From: Drosophila pseudoobscura
Taxonomy: Eukaryota > Arthropoda > Insecta > Diptera > Drosophilidae
Assembly (NCBI RefSeq): GCF_009870125.1
Contig: NC_046683.1
Location: 39,571,869 to 39,635,868 of the forward strand
Length of the DNA stretch: 64,000 nt
Reading direction: 5' to 3'
The notes under the pieces were generated by a model. That model worked only from the letters and a program-made list of their open reading frames with translations. It ran no database searches and had not been told where the DNA came from. The position numbers were made by a program, and so were the translations under genes. Shown here piece by piece: positions 44,877 to 58,585 of the stretch (the first letter of the stretch is position 1; each line of letters opens with the position of its first letter).

Positions 44877-47130
44877 TTACTTCAGTGCAGCCTTGTTCTT
44901 GAGAGGCAGGAAGGCAGCCATCAGACAGCCAGCTGAAAAAAGCAGGATTAAGGATTAAGGGTTGAATCTGGAATGTCTTTCGCGAACCTACCCAACATAA
45001 AGAAGCTGATCATAAAGAAGGGCGGCACACAGCCCAAGTTCATCAGAGCCGGAAAGAATATGTTGCCCAAGAGTGAGCCCAGCCGCCCAAACATCATCTC
45101 AAGGGAGACAATCATTGTCCTCAGCGATGTGGGAAACAGACTCACCGATGCACTGATCACCGATGTGGCCGAGATGCTCCCCATAGTCACGAACAACGAG
45201 GCAATGGCCACCGTGGATGCAGCGGAGCTGGACCAGTACATGCCAATCGAGCAGCAAGCAGCACAAAATAGGCCCACAGCTGAAAGAAGAATTTAATATT
45301 GCGTTTAAGAATGGGGGTAGTTCTTGGCTGCATGGGTGCACTCACTCATTATTCGTTTGACGCCCACTAGGTTGACCAGGAAGCCGGCCAGCATGTAGGC
45401 CACCAGTCCGGCGGCTGCCACAATCAGATTGTTTGTGTACGTGGCCGCCGTCACATTCACCGTACACTCGGCATTGGGGTCCTTGACGGCCATCAGCTGG
45501 CTCTGGGTGCGGTTCACGCTGAACTCTAGTATTCTGCAGATGCTCGTCTGGCCTGACTGGCCGCCCACCTGGAGCTCGTACTCGTTGATGGAGGCAAACA
45601 GCTGCGGCAGCCACAAACGCATGGTGTTCTGACTGTAGAAGAGAAAGAGAAGGCGCCTTTAGACCCGTTCTGTTCTGCGTTTTTTGGTGACCCCGATCCC
45701 GACTCACCCCAGGAGCACGCAAAAGTTGAGCAGATAGACCCAGAGCGAGAGGCCCAGGTACGGTTTGGTGAAGAGCGGACGCAGCTGGGAGAGGCCCGCA
45801 CTTAGCCCGCTCTTGGCCACGGTTGCCAGCTCGGGGTCCACTGGAGCAGCGGTGACAGCCTCCGAGCTCTCGATGGGCAGCTTTACCTCCGTGTGAGTCT
45901 TGTGTTTGTTGACCTGCTCGGGTACTTCATTGGCCAGAACCTTAAACTGCGCAAAAAACACTTTTTGGAGGACATAGGACTGCATAGTATTGTATAAATA
46001 TTGTTACTGGAAATGAATCCTTGGGTTTTCTGGTGTTCAGGGCATACATGAATTGGAAGGCTTCCAGTGCTTCTTGATTGCGACCCCTGGACATGAGGAA
46101 CTTGGGGCTCTCGGGGAACAAGGGGAACAGCATGGAGCTGAGGAGGCTGGGCAGTGCCGTTACGCCCACAAACATCTGCCATGCAGTCACTGTAAAAGGG
46201 ATAGTAAAACGTTGATTAGATTGGGATTGTATTCCATATGTCCGAATCATAAAGGTATGAAGTCGGTTGGAGGAAGGGGCCTCCAATCTGTAACTGTATC
46301 ATCAGCTGTTTGTGGGAGTCTGTCTATCTCTAAGATAGTTATTATCGTGACCTTATCGTAAAAATACGTAGCACGCCCTCGCCACACGACACTCGGGACA
46401 GTGCGAGACTCTTACTTACTCTTAAAACTCCAGATGTTGATATTCCAGTTTTGGGGTAAAATGATCATAGCCAGGCCGGGCAGCGTGAGGGTGGCTATGG
46501 AGAACATAATGCCCACGATCATCATGATGCGCTGACGATGCTGGCGTCCATGAAGCTCCGTCAGGTAAGTCATAAGCACGGCAAACGGACCACTCATGCT
46601 GTGAATGGATATTGGTTAGGGGCCATTTAATCAAGCTTCAGCGCTGCCCTTGCTCACCAAAATCCTCCGAAATACTTGAAGACCATTAGCTGGACAACAC
46701 TTTGACTGAAGGCACCGCCCAGAACACATATGGTGTCCGCGGCATAGCCAAAAATCAGGAGCTTGCGCCTGCCCTTGGTGTCTGCAAAGTAGCCCCAAAA
46801 GACGGCCGAGCTGATCATGCCCGCATAGGTGATGGCATTCAGGATGCCCTTGTCCAGCAGGCTCAGCTTGAGGTCACACTCTGCGCTGGGAAGGATATAG
46901 GACATTGTCGAGGTCTCGTACACAGTGCCCATTGCCGCGGGCACAGCGGCCACCAGCAGCAGAATGTTGAACATCCCAAAGCCCGCCGCATCGATGGCCG
47001 TCTCAAAGTCCGCTGCTATCCCGGGGGTGGGGGGAGCCGGAACCGGAGCTGGAGCCTCCTCCTCGCTCTGCTCCTTGGCATCGCGGCGGGGGAGCTGCTT
47101 GGGTAGATTCTCCGCCAATTGTTGGCTCAT
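44877..47130 (-). CDS. SV2-like major facilitator transporter (CG3690-like)
   Basis: Seven exons on the minus strand: 47130-46658, 46598-46420, 46189-46008, 45946-45708, 45632-45346, 45279-44992 and 44932-44877. All phases fit, giving 567 aa. A Pro/Glu-rich cytosolic N-terminus (about 1-40) precedes the first helix. The MFS signature between TM2 and TM3 is GYFADTKGRRKLLIFGY, followed by GPFAVLMTYLTELHGRQHRQ, PLFPESPKFLMSRGRNQEAL and a large central loop. The long luminal/extracellular loop between TM7 and TM8, with Asn sites (NVTAATYTNN), is typical of synaptic vesicle protein 2 relatives. Substrate unknown. The intron after exon 3 uses a weak donor, GTAACA. D. melanogaster counterpart: CG3690. 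Confidence 0.93.
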
Positions 47131-50100
47131 CGTGTGGTGCTTCTGCCTTGACTCGCGGCTGCTTACTGAATCGGAGTCGTGCGGTGGTTAGGTTATATCT
47201 GCTAGAAGCAACTAGTCCCCTAAATCACGCCCTGTGGGAACAACCATCAAGTCTGTTGACTGAAATCACTGCAAGCAACTGGCGACTGGCCGCTTACCCT
47301 GTAGGCTATTGTTGGATATTTGGCAGCCCACCTGCACACGCTATAGAAACAAATATGCGACATGAATCTCCTGTGCTAGCGGTTTATTAAGCGCCGCATC
47401 ATACCCCTTCACCTACTCAGCAGCATCAGTATCATCAGTATCTGTGTTTGTATCAGGCCACACATCGTATATGATCACTCAGCCTGCGACTGTGCACACG
47501 AATGGGAGGATGCTAACTGGTGCTTTATGGCCACCGTGATTTGGTTACTGATTTGTGTTACCCCCGGATTCATCCAATCTATGGGCATGCTCTATTCATG
47601 GATAAGTTCTGCATTGGCTAATGGCTCTACTCTCAGAGACAGAGGGACCCATAGTTGTAAGCTTCAATTTTCACTTTATACTCCTCTAATTTCAACTAAT
47701 CCTCAAAGTGGCCATTATCCAACGCCATTAACAAGTTGTAAAAGGCTGAGGCCATATCTTGCTTTTGGGATAGCTCCACACGCTGCCACGGGTATCCTAG
47801 GAGTCGAAATATATAACATATCATTCCCGTCCCGCTTTCATTACGGTTACGATGACGACATGGCACCGCGCAACTGATTTACGTCTGCTGCCGGGGTCTC
47901 ATCTCCCCAGATCTACGCCTCTGGCGGATGGTAGATGGCGGATAGGGGTTTGGCTGTTACTGTTACCAGCCGTACCATTTCGGCCAACAGTTGTCGTCGT
48001 CGTCGTCATCGGGGCAAACTAATTGCGATGATTACGGGTTATGAGTTGGTTTCCCTGCAAAACTTTTCGGGATTACGATTACTCATGTAGAAGCTTAGTG
48101 CGCTGTGGTCTGTTCGGAACGGGTGGTACTGGTGTTGGTTCTGGCGTGTGCTGTGATTTGTTTTCACCATTTCTCTGGCACTGTGGTCAGGAGCAACGTG
48201 TGCCACCAGAACCAGAACCAGAACTAAGCCTGCTAGATCACGATTTGATAGTAATTAAGCAGATTCAGAGCTGGACAATCGGAAATAATTAGAGGGAGCT
48301 TAGCTGGAAAGCGGCAAGCGGTAGGGGAAGAACAGGGAATTTGTGCGACAGCTTAAGGGATGATCAGTGTTGAGTAATGAAATAAACCATAAGAAACTTG
48401 TCTTGCGGTTTTGCGGTACAGTGTTAAAGAATATAATTGCTCAGGAATGGAATGAAGAATGGGGTCTGTTAGCCAATACTAGCTGTTCAATTGAAATTTT
48501 TATGAAAGCAAGCAGTAACGTATTATTTGTGGGCGTTTTGTGCGCTAAGGGAGAACTATGAACGAAGAAAGAGTTGCCAAGAGTGGTAAATCTATACAAG
48601 CGAGAAAGAAATTCAATCAAAATGGTTTTAATCTCCATATAACGTATTAAAATGAGACCTAGTATATATTCAATTAACAGTTAATAGTTGTATATGGATA
48701 TTAATATAATCCACATTCATTTGACTGTCTTAACTACAATTGGTTTGTCTTTTTGATTGTCATGTCAGCCCTGCCTGTTCGCCGATGCCTAGGCATGATG
48801 AAAGTACTGATCTGAGTTTAGCAACGGGAAGAGATCTATAGAAAAAACTAGTATTTAATATCATTGTATAATGATGTAGAAGACGAGACTGCTGCTTAAT
48901 TCATTTAATGTATTCTTTGGTCCTTTTCCCCCATACTTTTAACTTCGCGAGTCCTTTACCCTTTTCTCCCCATGGACTTGGCTCCACTGTGCCTGAAAGG
49001 GGCAATTGCCATGCCCATGCCCAGTGGCATGCCATAAAAGGCATGACGAAACCATGGCAAGACTGAAATTTTTCCACGCTATAGCTACAATTTGTTTAAT
49101 TCCATCAGCTGGAGATACAGAGAAACAGTAACAGTAACAGAACGAGTCAGGCACAGAATCAGACATAGGTTCGGTTCACGTTCAGGGAGTGACGGAGGCC
49201 GTGGCAAATGGCAAATATTCTTTGCGCTATTATCTTAGACAAACAGTAGCTAGAAGCGGGGGCCTAGAAGACTGCGGACGGATGGACGCCAAAGTTTTTG
49301 CACCTCCGACAATCTGGAGGGCGGAAACTGTCGAGTGTCTGTGTGGCTATGTGGGTGGCTGTAATTAACGGCTTTGCATTTTGGCCAGCGTCACAACTTG
49401 GCAACAAATTGGACTTTTGTTTGTGTTTGTTAAAAGGCTTAATTTGTTGTGCTTTCGGTCTGGCCGGAGAAACATTATGAGAGAGTGTGCTGTGGAACAC
49501 GATGGTGGGTGTTTTGGGGTGGTGGCTATGGGTAAATTGCTCTGAATAACTTGACGCTGCCTCGGCCTGTTGGTGGGTGTGTCTGCGGCCAAGGTGTGTG
49601 TGTGTCTGCCTAAATCAAGCTCAAACAATTTCAACTATTTGAATTGCCGAGCATTGGCGAGAGCATTAGAGTGCCACACAGACACACACGGGGGAATGCA
49701 GAGGGCTGCACTGAGCGATAATCGAAGCGAATTTGTCCTACAGGGTGGACCTTTTCAGATGAAAATGGATATACAAAATTGGTATGTCCCGAACAGCTCT
49801 CCAGATCGACACCTTTTCGGTGCAGACATCTCTCTTGTGTCCCCACAAGCGACGCAGCTTTTCCCTTCAACGAAAGTTGAAAGTTCTTTAACAGTTTAAT
49901 AGCCAACTGGGATAAAAATGTGTACTCGTACATATTTTCTCGCGGTGCACTGGAAACAGCAGCACACACTCTCATGCGTGAATGCTTGTGGCACTCAGCT
50001 GCTAACGACGTGCCCAAGTAAATGTCAAACTAATGCCCAAGCTCCACACCGCAGGAGCCAGGATGCCAGGCCACGAGCCCAACTCTACCGCCACTGCCAC

Positions 50101-53100
50101 CGCACCACACTGTCCGGATCCGTGCCACATTGGCCCCACATTCCCCCATTCCCCTATACTACCGCAAGCTATCGACGGCCATCGCCAACTCAATAATGTA
50201 ATGTCCCTCATTGGCGCTTTAAGTTTATGTATGTATACCCCTCCCTCTCCGGAAATGGTACTGGAACCCCTCTTTTCGTTGCTCGTTACCTGCATCTCTG
50301 GGTGGAGATGGCCGCTGGAGATGTGTGTACGTCGTGATCGAATGACGAGTGACGAGAGGATCTATCATATTGTGTGACGAGCAACGAGTATAGCCAGTAC
50401 CTCTTAGTCATGAGCGAGTGGCGAAAGAAGCTTGTCGTTCTGACGAGACACAAGAGGAGGTACATGTAGATGAGTACCCAAAGAAAATATTATTGTTCGT
50501 GGCACGTTCCCATCTCTAGAGACGTCCAGAGTTTTATGCAATTTATTGCATTCAACGCTTTGTAACAAAGCTGGGGATGGTACCGGGTCTGGGGTGCAGG
50601 TGCAAGTGCGGTTGATTGAGACTCTTTGCTCCTGCAGCTGGAAAAACACCGTCCCCAGTCATAGTCGGGAAGAGAGGGACGAATTAATGTGCTGGCTATT
50701 AGCATAGGAGCTTTCTGCAAATTGCATCGCAACTTTAACCAGTAAGTTTTTACCTTTTGTCATTTTTCATTTACCATCTAGTGGTACCTTGCTGCCAATA
50801 CCTGTTGCGGGCTTCTGGGTTGCATCCTTCAGCGTGGATATCAATCTATCAGTCCCAATCAAGCGGCTGGCTGGATAGCGTAATTGGATACTTGAGAGAA
50901 ACTGGCATTTAATCACTTAAGAGTTGCTGCCGACTGTTTGCTTGTTGGCGCTGCATTGTGTGCCGCCAATTGATAACTTTATCGAAGTCGAATAATCAAA
51001 CTTTATCCCTCTTCCCCCGGTGCGAGGCAATTTTCTGTACGCTTCTCTGGCTCTTCCGTTGAGCTTCTTCATGCCGCTCCTGCTCCTGCTACTGCTCCGG
51101 CTCCAGTTCCTTACGCCCCTTCATCCCGCTCATCCTCTTTTGGAATCGCAATCGTATCTCTGTCGTTGAACGACGCTGTCATCGCTTTTGCATACCCTTG
51201 CAGATGGCAGTATGATATTGACCAGATGTTTTCTGCTCATAAATTGAAAGATCTATTATTTGGGATTTATCGAAGGATAAATACCCTTGTTTATCGAATG
51301 TCAATGTCATCGAGCTTTCCAACGGGAAAAATCGATCTGCAAGAGTATCAAAAGCTTCGTCTTTTACAGCGGAAATTCTTGTTGCTCTCTCCTCCGATGC
51401 TCGGGTCGCTACTTTGATGAGCTTAGGAGGATGTTCGCATGGCAGCTCACCCGCTGCCACTACCGCTGTCAGTGCTCCTGCCTCTGCTGCTTCAGCTTGT
51501 TTTGAGCAGCAACTAACGGTAACGGTTACGGTAACGGGGTAATCGCTGGTAATGTTCGCTGAAAGCTTAACGCCAGTGCTCCGCTCCTCTGCTGCCGCTG
51601 CTGCTTCTGCTTCTGCCTCTGCTCCATTTGCATGCCATTTCCCTCCGCCCTGGAGCCTCCCAGCAACGAAATTTGCACGCACAAAAATTCGCAGAGAGAA
51701 AAGGAGAAAGGGAGAAAGAGTGAGTGTAAGAGAGAGAGAGAGAGAGCAGTGGGTGCTTGAGGGCTGAGCACCGCAGAGAAGAGTGTAAGCCGTGCCACAT
51801 GCTAAATCCTTTGTGCCTTTAATTTGTTATTGTATTGGCGTGCCAAAGCTCCCGCCTCACGCACACTGACGCTCACGGTCCCCTCCACTCTATTGGTCTC
51901 TTCCCAACACACACCCACTATCTCCCTTCGCACTCCCTCCTTTTCCCTGCACAACATCCGTGACCACTCAAATATGAACGCTGTTGTTGTCGTGCGACCG
52001 ACCACAAGCGAGGGGGATCATTCTCCGGGCGCTACCCCTTCAAAATTCTGCCCTGCGTTGTTGGTCACCCATGAACCCTCGCCCAGTACACCCAACACCC
52101 ACCGGCTATCCGCTCTAACGTTACAACAAGAAACTGTGAAATTTTTTAGGACCACCGAAAAACAAAAGGCAAATGCCAGCAACAATAACGACACCCACAC
52201 AAGCACCCAGAGAGTGGGAGGAAGAGAGGAAGCATGTGTGTGCTGATAGGCGACAAAAGTGTCGATGTGGTTTTCCTTCTGTAGGCCCCATGTACATATG
52301 TTGCGCACATGTTGTAGGTACATATGTACCGAATACAAACGATTTTTAGTTTGTTTTGGAGCTGGAAATGAGTAGATGGTGAAAATGTATATATTTATAG
52401 TCTATATTCTTTATAGTCTGCTTATTTCTGTGAATTATGCAGACTGTCAGAGACGCTTTTGTCGGTAGTGTGGGAGTCGTTACCGCTGCGCAGCCTGCAT
52501 GTTTATCAGCTCATCTCTAATGAAACGTTATGTTATGGCGCTGCCGCTGCAGCTGCCGCTCTCTCCCACTCTCCCATTCCACCTCTTCAGCCACCCTCTC
52601 CGACTGACAGCGACAGCATTTGGTGTTTCGTGGTTTAGCGTTTTGTTTTTGCTGCATTTCCCGCAAGAAGAGGGGAAAAAGACACACAGACAGACAGACA
52701 GACAGGCTAAGAGCGGAGTAGACCATTGTCCAGAATGCAACTATGGGATACCCTCTTCTCACAGGTTTCAATACCGACACAATGCTAATGACGTTAGTCT
52801 CGACTTTCGCTCTATTTTCAATCATGAAATAATCATGTTTCATAAGGGGTTTGTACGTCATCGATTACATCCAACCCTTGTTTTTTCGCGTATACAGGGT
52901 ATAAAAAAGCACAGGGACAGTTGAAAAGAAAGAGTGAGCATCTAACGCTTAACGCGCTGCCACAACATGCTCTCCCTCTCGGGTGGTTCGGGGTGCCCCA
53001 ACCAGGGTTGCCAGATTGCGTGGGCTTAAAAAGAACTTTCGACTCCCGGTCCCAGGTTCCTACCCTCTAACCCCCCTGTGAGGGCAGCGTTTTGTGGTAT

Positions 53101-55004
53101 TAGCAATCCGGCTTACTTAAACGATTTTTCGCTTCTTTGAATGTTTTAAACAAGTACATCAAAGTTTTAGCCACGGCTGATTTATCGAGCCTAAAACCCC
53201 TCCGCAACCCTGCTGCAACCGCCTTTCTGTGGCACCACCCTCTGATTACCTTTCTGCAACAGTTAATTGCTGCAGCTTTAGTGAAGCTTTTTTGGGGCTT
53301 GTGTTGCAGCTGCCGCAGCCGTCGCCGCTGGGCTTTGTGTAAATGTTCTAGCCACATTTTCCATTGTGCCACTCCCACACTTACGTACACAAACAGCTCC
53401 AATTCCCAGCCTGACACACACACTAGTGTCAAGTGCATTATGTGTCTGTGTGTGTTTTAAAGTTAAGCGTAGCATGAAAAGCCCTGCTGGCTTTCTCTCG
53501 TTGTGAAAATGCAAAACAAATAACACAAAAACAATCGGGGAAAAACAAACGACCGAAAGACGTTAGATAATAGTTAGATAAAATCAGAGGTGCTGGAAAG
53601 GATAATGCTTAGATTCACAGATACAATCAGCAAGAATAAATAAAACAGATACAGCTAGAGAGAAAGCTTTATCTCTACGTAAAACAGATTAAAGGCGAAC
53701 AAGTTTAAGAGATGGCAAAAGTTAGATAATACAATACACGTGGGGAAACTCAAGGGATAATGGATTAAAGACGAGCCTACACACAAGGAAACGATATAAT
53801 CAGAGAGACTTTGAAGGATAACAGGTACAGAGATACAAAGATACAATCAGAGAGCAGCAGGAGGAGCATCGAGTATATTTTTAAATTTGCAGATACATAC
53901 TCGGATGTACATACATACATATATGTAGGTACGTTCCACTTTTTTTCCTTTAAACTCGTTTCAGTGATGGTTTAGGTACAGTGCCGTCCTTTCCTATTGT
54001 ATTTTATGCGTGCATTTCATGCGATGCATATCCTGCATTTATTCAAGCATTTTCCCTACCGTTTGCTAGGAATATTTAAACATTCAAAACTTAGTCACAG
54101 TTTAATTTTATTTATACATACAATGGCTCATAAATATTCTAAATGTTGCCAGATTTTAAACACAATATCGATTTTTTTTAGACAAAAACTGTCCCATTCC
54201 CCAGTTCCATTCGCATTGAATTTTGTATTTAACGCTTATTTTCTTTAATTATTTCATACGATTTATAGCTTACCAAACTTTGAAGTTTCTGGTTCTGGAA
54301 ACGGATGCTTCTGCAATTGAAATTATGAAATACTTGAAACATTTTAAATGATCAGAAAACTAGAACCACCACCCGCATCAATGTTTATGCTCGACTGAGT
54401 TATGAGCAGATGAAAAAGCCTCTGGAGGGTATCCACAGATTCGGTGTTCGCTTTTAGTTCATATTTCGAGTTTATTTATGTTTTTACTTCTGCATGGGAC
54501 ATTTAACAAATATTATTTTCAGCAAATGCTCGACTAATTGTTGGCTTTTCTCGGTTCTCGATTCTCTAGTGGGGAACACACGCAGACATACATATGTATG
54601 TATGCATATTGTGACCCATTTAGTGGTTTAGGGACTTGGGACAGGCTCTGTCCAAGAAGAGCAGCAGAAGAGCTGAAGCAAAAAGCAGGAAGAATGAAAA
54701 GAATATAATTTTTTGTGGTTGGCTTTAAAGCCGAAAACATTTGGTATTCGGGGCCATAAAATATTTGATTTGTTATGGAAATTGCATTTGGCGTTGAAAA
54801 AATACACTCCTACACATGTGCATATTTATTTATATATCTTTTTGGGAAATTGTTTTCCTGTCTGTATTTCTATCTCTGTTTGATTGTTGCTTTTTATGGT
54901 TTTGTTGGACTCCTCCTCGCTCGCACTTCGAACGAATGCAATCAATGAATATGTGGCTACGGTCGTAGGGGAAATAAATTTGTACATACATATATATAAG
55001 CAAT

Positions 55005-55059
55005 CCGTATGTATGTACCGAGATATGGGTATAAGTATGTAAAAAGTACATACATACGG
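55005..55059. repeat. Perfect 14-bp palindrome arms with 27-base loop
   Basis: CCGTATGTATGTAC at 55005-55018 pairs exactly with GTACATACATACGG at 55046-55059. Both arms are built from the GTAT/ATAC microsatellite that is common nearby, so it may simply be repeat-derived. Confidence 0.8.
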
Positions 55060-56625
55060 TATATGTATGTACGTAGAAGGAGGCATGGTCTAGTCAATGA
55101 TTTTTAATAAAATTACAGAGAGGCAGCATCAGCAGCAGGAGAATCCAGGAATGGAACCAGAGACAGAAACTTGGAATTTGTTTGAATGCAAAGGATTCTT
55201 GATTTTCAATTGGAAATGTACATTTGCTGGGCGAAAGCACACTTCCCCCACTCGATGCGCATTAAAACCCTTCTAATGGGGCACTTTTCTGCATTGTTTC
55301 TACCAAATGAAAACTCACTGACTTGTACTTCGAGTTTGGGCCAACTTTACCATTCGAATAGTCTCCAAAGAAGTTTACGTTGGATGAAATTCCTTACCCA
55401 CATTTGATACTGGTCATTTATGCTGGAACAAGTAAGGATGCAATGAGGCATCAAATTAGATCGAAAGTACTAATCAAGCTACATTTATGCGAAGAGTGGA
55501 ACTGTTTCATGGTGTGCTCCAACAGTTTTCCATGCAAATTATCTGTGTTTCTTTTACTCAAATAACTACACTACACCATATCCTGCTGTTTTACACATTC
55601 TATGCATAAGAACACTTATCAAAGCCTCATGTGTTGGCTTGCGGATTCCTTCCTCTCTGTTTTCGACTGCTGCTCATGCACTTCCGGCCTGTGACTCTGT
55701 AAGGGGAGGTCCTGGTCCTTTCCTGTTTTAGTTAGTCGCATATGTGAAGATGGTCAAGTTCAACATTCAATTAGAATACATTACAGGCTCAGTGACATGC
55801 AAACACAGATTGTCTGCCCTGTGCCTGAGGTGTGGTGTGTGTCTATGGGTATGTGAACGGTGCTGGGGCTGGGGCTGGGGCTAAGGGTGGGTCTGGGGTT
55901 TCGACTAAGAGCAGCAAAACTTTGAGTCCTGCCACACCACATAGCCACAACCCCACATCCTGTCCGAGTAGTTTCATATTCATATGCATATTTTTAGCAG
56001 AGGCCAAAAGAGCAATTCTGGGGCCAGGGTTACGGGTGTTGTTTAAAGAGCTTTCCAAGTACTTTAAGTGCCTCAGGCCACCACCCTTGTTCCGCCACAT
56101 ACTGCTCTGCCTCCTTGTGCTGTTTTGCCTGGTGTTGTGCTCATCTTTTGATACCCAAGCAAAAGGTATACTGCTTTTTAAAGAGAAGAAACCCGTCATC
56201 GATATATCTTTTGCTGTAATCGGAGTAGGTCAGATTGGATCATTATATCATAGACGTGTCAAGGTAGTATGCATTGGTGGATATAGTGCAAGATAACTTT
56301 CAGATTGAATTCTTGCTTCGATTTGCAAGCGTATTGGCTTCTTAGTTCCTATCTCCTGTTGGGTGTTTGCATGTGCAGGGCTTCGGCAACACAGGCTGTC
56401 GATTGGATCCCCCGCTTTAGCATCGCAGAGGGTAGCTTTGTGGCAGAGCCATCCTCTTGGTTTTGGCCTGTTTTCTCTTTGCCTTAACATTTTTATGGCC
56501 TACACAGCCGGTCCATGGTTATGCCCCCCAGTCGGGGGCATGTGTGCAAGTGTGTTTGTGGAGGGTTTTATGACTCTGTTATGAAGTTTGTTAGGTGTAA
56601 ATTTGATGGGGTCGAGGCCTAAGAC

Positions 56626-56628
<3 letters not shown>

Positions 56629-56674
<46 letters not shown>
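56629..56674. repeat. (GA)n tract, about 46 bp
   Basis: An almost pure GA run with one slip (GGAG) near 56661. On an X chromosome such tracts can serve as GAGA factor/CLAMP or MSL entry sites; no evidence here beyond the sequence. Confidence 0.85.
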
Positions 56675-58137
56675 CGAAAAGAGAGATCCAGCCCAACTAT
56701 ATTGGTCGGCACGCTCGCCATCCTTTGCCCCATCCTTCTCCATTTCCGGTCTCATTCTCACGCTCATTCTCGGGGCTTAATTGCCAAGTCGTAGGCAACA
56801 TAATTTATGGCCTGCCATACCGAGTTATGAAACACTTTGGCCCTGGCCTTAGAGTAAGCCTTAGTAGCCTTCGGGAGCTGCAAGGAGCAACAAGAGAGTC
56901 TAAGGAGGAAATTCCTGGAAGAGAATCAGGAAGTAGGGGAATGGGGCATACCAATGCCAGACGAGCAAATTGAATACAAATTCGCTTACAACTAATTAGT
57001 CAGAAGGATGCGAGGATGCTGGGGGTGAATATGAATACTCGTAAGAGCCCATAGGAACCGCAGGAGTCCGACCAAACCGAACAGTGGCCACAAGTTTTGC
57101 CCCGAAAACTTTAATTTGGTTAAGCAAACACCAGTGGCAATAGAGGGAGTACGTGCCGGGCTGCATTTGCAACAAGGTGTTGCATTCGCATTTCTTTTTG
57201 CTATACATTTCCTCACACCTCGGGGAACATTTCACTCTTCCTGATTGGAAAGAAGAACAAAGGAAATTCCATAACGTTCTGCATGGATGCTGCTGCCCAG
57301 GGGATGGGGAAGTCTGTCTGCTTGCAACACTTCCTCTAAGTGACACTTCACAACTTGGCTAAGGGATGCCGGAGATGGGAAGGGAAGGGATGACGCCAAA
57401 GAAAATTCCATCTTGAATCCGCGTTCTTCTGTAGATGCTCCGACTCGAATAGGAGATGAGGTTCGAAGGAACCAGGCTGGAAATTGCGGCACAGAAAATT
57501 TCGAACGAGATAACCTTCAAGGACGTCCTTAATTTTTCAAAAGCTAGTCAAGTCTGTCTCTCAATTGTTTTCACTAAAAACTCCACTAATATAATCCTAC
57601 TTAGATATATGTACATATATTCAATATTCGCATTGGGCTATATCTAAACTCCAATTCTATGACAATTTGGTTGCCTCGTTTTTCTTAATTTCTCTAACTT
57701 AGTTTCGACAAAATATCGAGCTATTCTAGCTTTCCCATTTGGGTATTCGACTGCTTGAGTACCTGGAGGGATCCCAGAGGAAAGTGATCAGCAAATATAC
57801 AAAAATTGTGCTAAAACGTTGGGTGGTAGGATCTTCCCAACCTCCTGTTCCTGGATGTTTTAATCTTATTTTTATACCGTAACACCTAGTGTAGGCGATG
57901 AAAATCGATGAAAAAATAAGTCCATGTTAAAGACTATGGCTACTCATTACCAAGTAAGTATGAATAGTAGCAAAATGTTTATGCTATAAGGCCATATTTA
58001 TTGCTATGATTATATGTAATAGTACATTTGTTGGTGTTTAGACTCCGATGTAGATGTGGTAGCTGAGATTGAGATGGACATCAAATTGAAATTCATATCA
58101 ATTGCTGTCAAAAGAAATTAGATAGATTAGAATTCCC

Positions 58138-58585
58138 TTCCATAAGGAACCTATAAAGTATATATGTATATTCTTGATCAGCATCAATAGTCGAGGGTCG
58201 ATAGAGCCATGTCTGTCTGTCCATCCGTCCGTTTGCCCATCTCTATGAGCACCTAGTGATATGTATTTCAAAATTTCACCCCACCCTCTTCCGCCATCAC
58301 AAAGGACGAAGATCTGTGGCATCCACAATTTTGTACAATCATAGAGAATAACCATATCTACCAGATTGCCGAATCTGAATCCGATCGGATCAGTATTATA
58401 ACCGAACAACTCAATTTGCAGTGGCTACACAGCGCCCGACGACACGTTCTGACTGATTTTCTGTCTCTCTCGCACGCACTCTTTGTCGTGTCGTTCGGTC
58501 TGGCGGAGGAAAGCCATACTGACTAAGCTTCGGGCATAAATGTAGAGTTGCGGTCGCAGCAGCAACTCACAACGTTCCCCCTCGT
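58138..58585 (+). mobile_element. DINE-1/INE-1-like repeat, copy E
   Basis: Contains ACCTATAAAGTATATATG, the GATCAGCATCAATAGTCGAG block, CATGTCTGTCTGTCCATCC, the CTTCCGCCATCACAAAGG module, AGATCTGTGGCATCCACAAT, CAGTGGCTACACAGCGCCCG, the TCTCTCTCGCACGCACTC run also found in copy D, and an end CATAAATGTAGAGTTGCGG. The first third is rearranged. Non-coding. Confidence 0.8.

Larger units (their letters stand above)
47131..58137. other. 11-kb stretch without a recognisable gene
   Basis: I see no supported coding exon on either strand. Contents are GA microsatellites at 51729-51748 and 56629-56674, T-rich and GATA-rich low-complexity DNA (53560-53860), a perfect palindrome at 55005-55059, ACATAC/GTATGT repeats (53900-53930, 54590-54610, 54985-55080) and a GGGGCT repeat near 55860-55885. 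Longer open frames here (about 51180-51680, 52020-52340, 55830-56300) begin without ATG or follow low-complexity sequence. Regulatory DNA or a long intron of a gene outside the window is plausible. Confidence 0.55.

Noticed and set aside
51179-51682. 167-codon open frame on the minus strand
   Set aside because: Starts without a good ATG context and reads Ala/Glu repeats from GCTGCTTCTGCT; no family resemblance.
55832-56296. 154-codon open frame on the plus strand
   Set aside because: It begins without ATG, opens with a GGGGCT repeat (GAGAGAGA) and has no recognisable domain.
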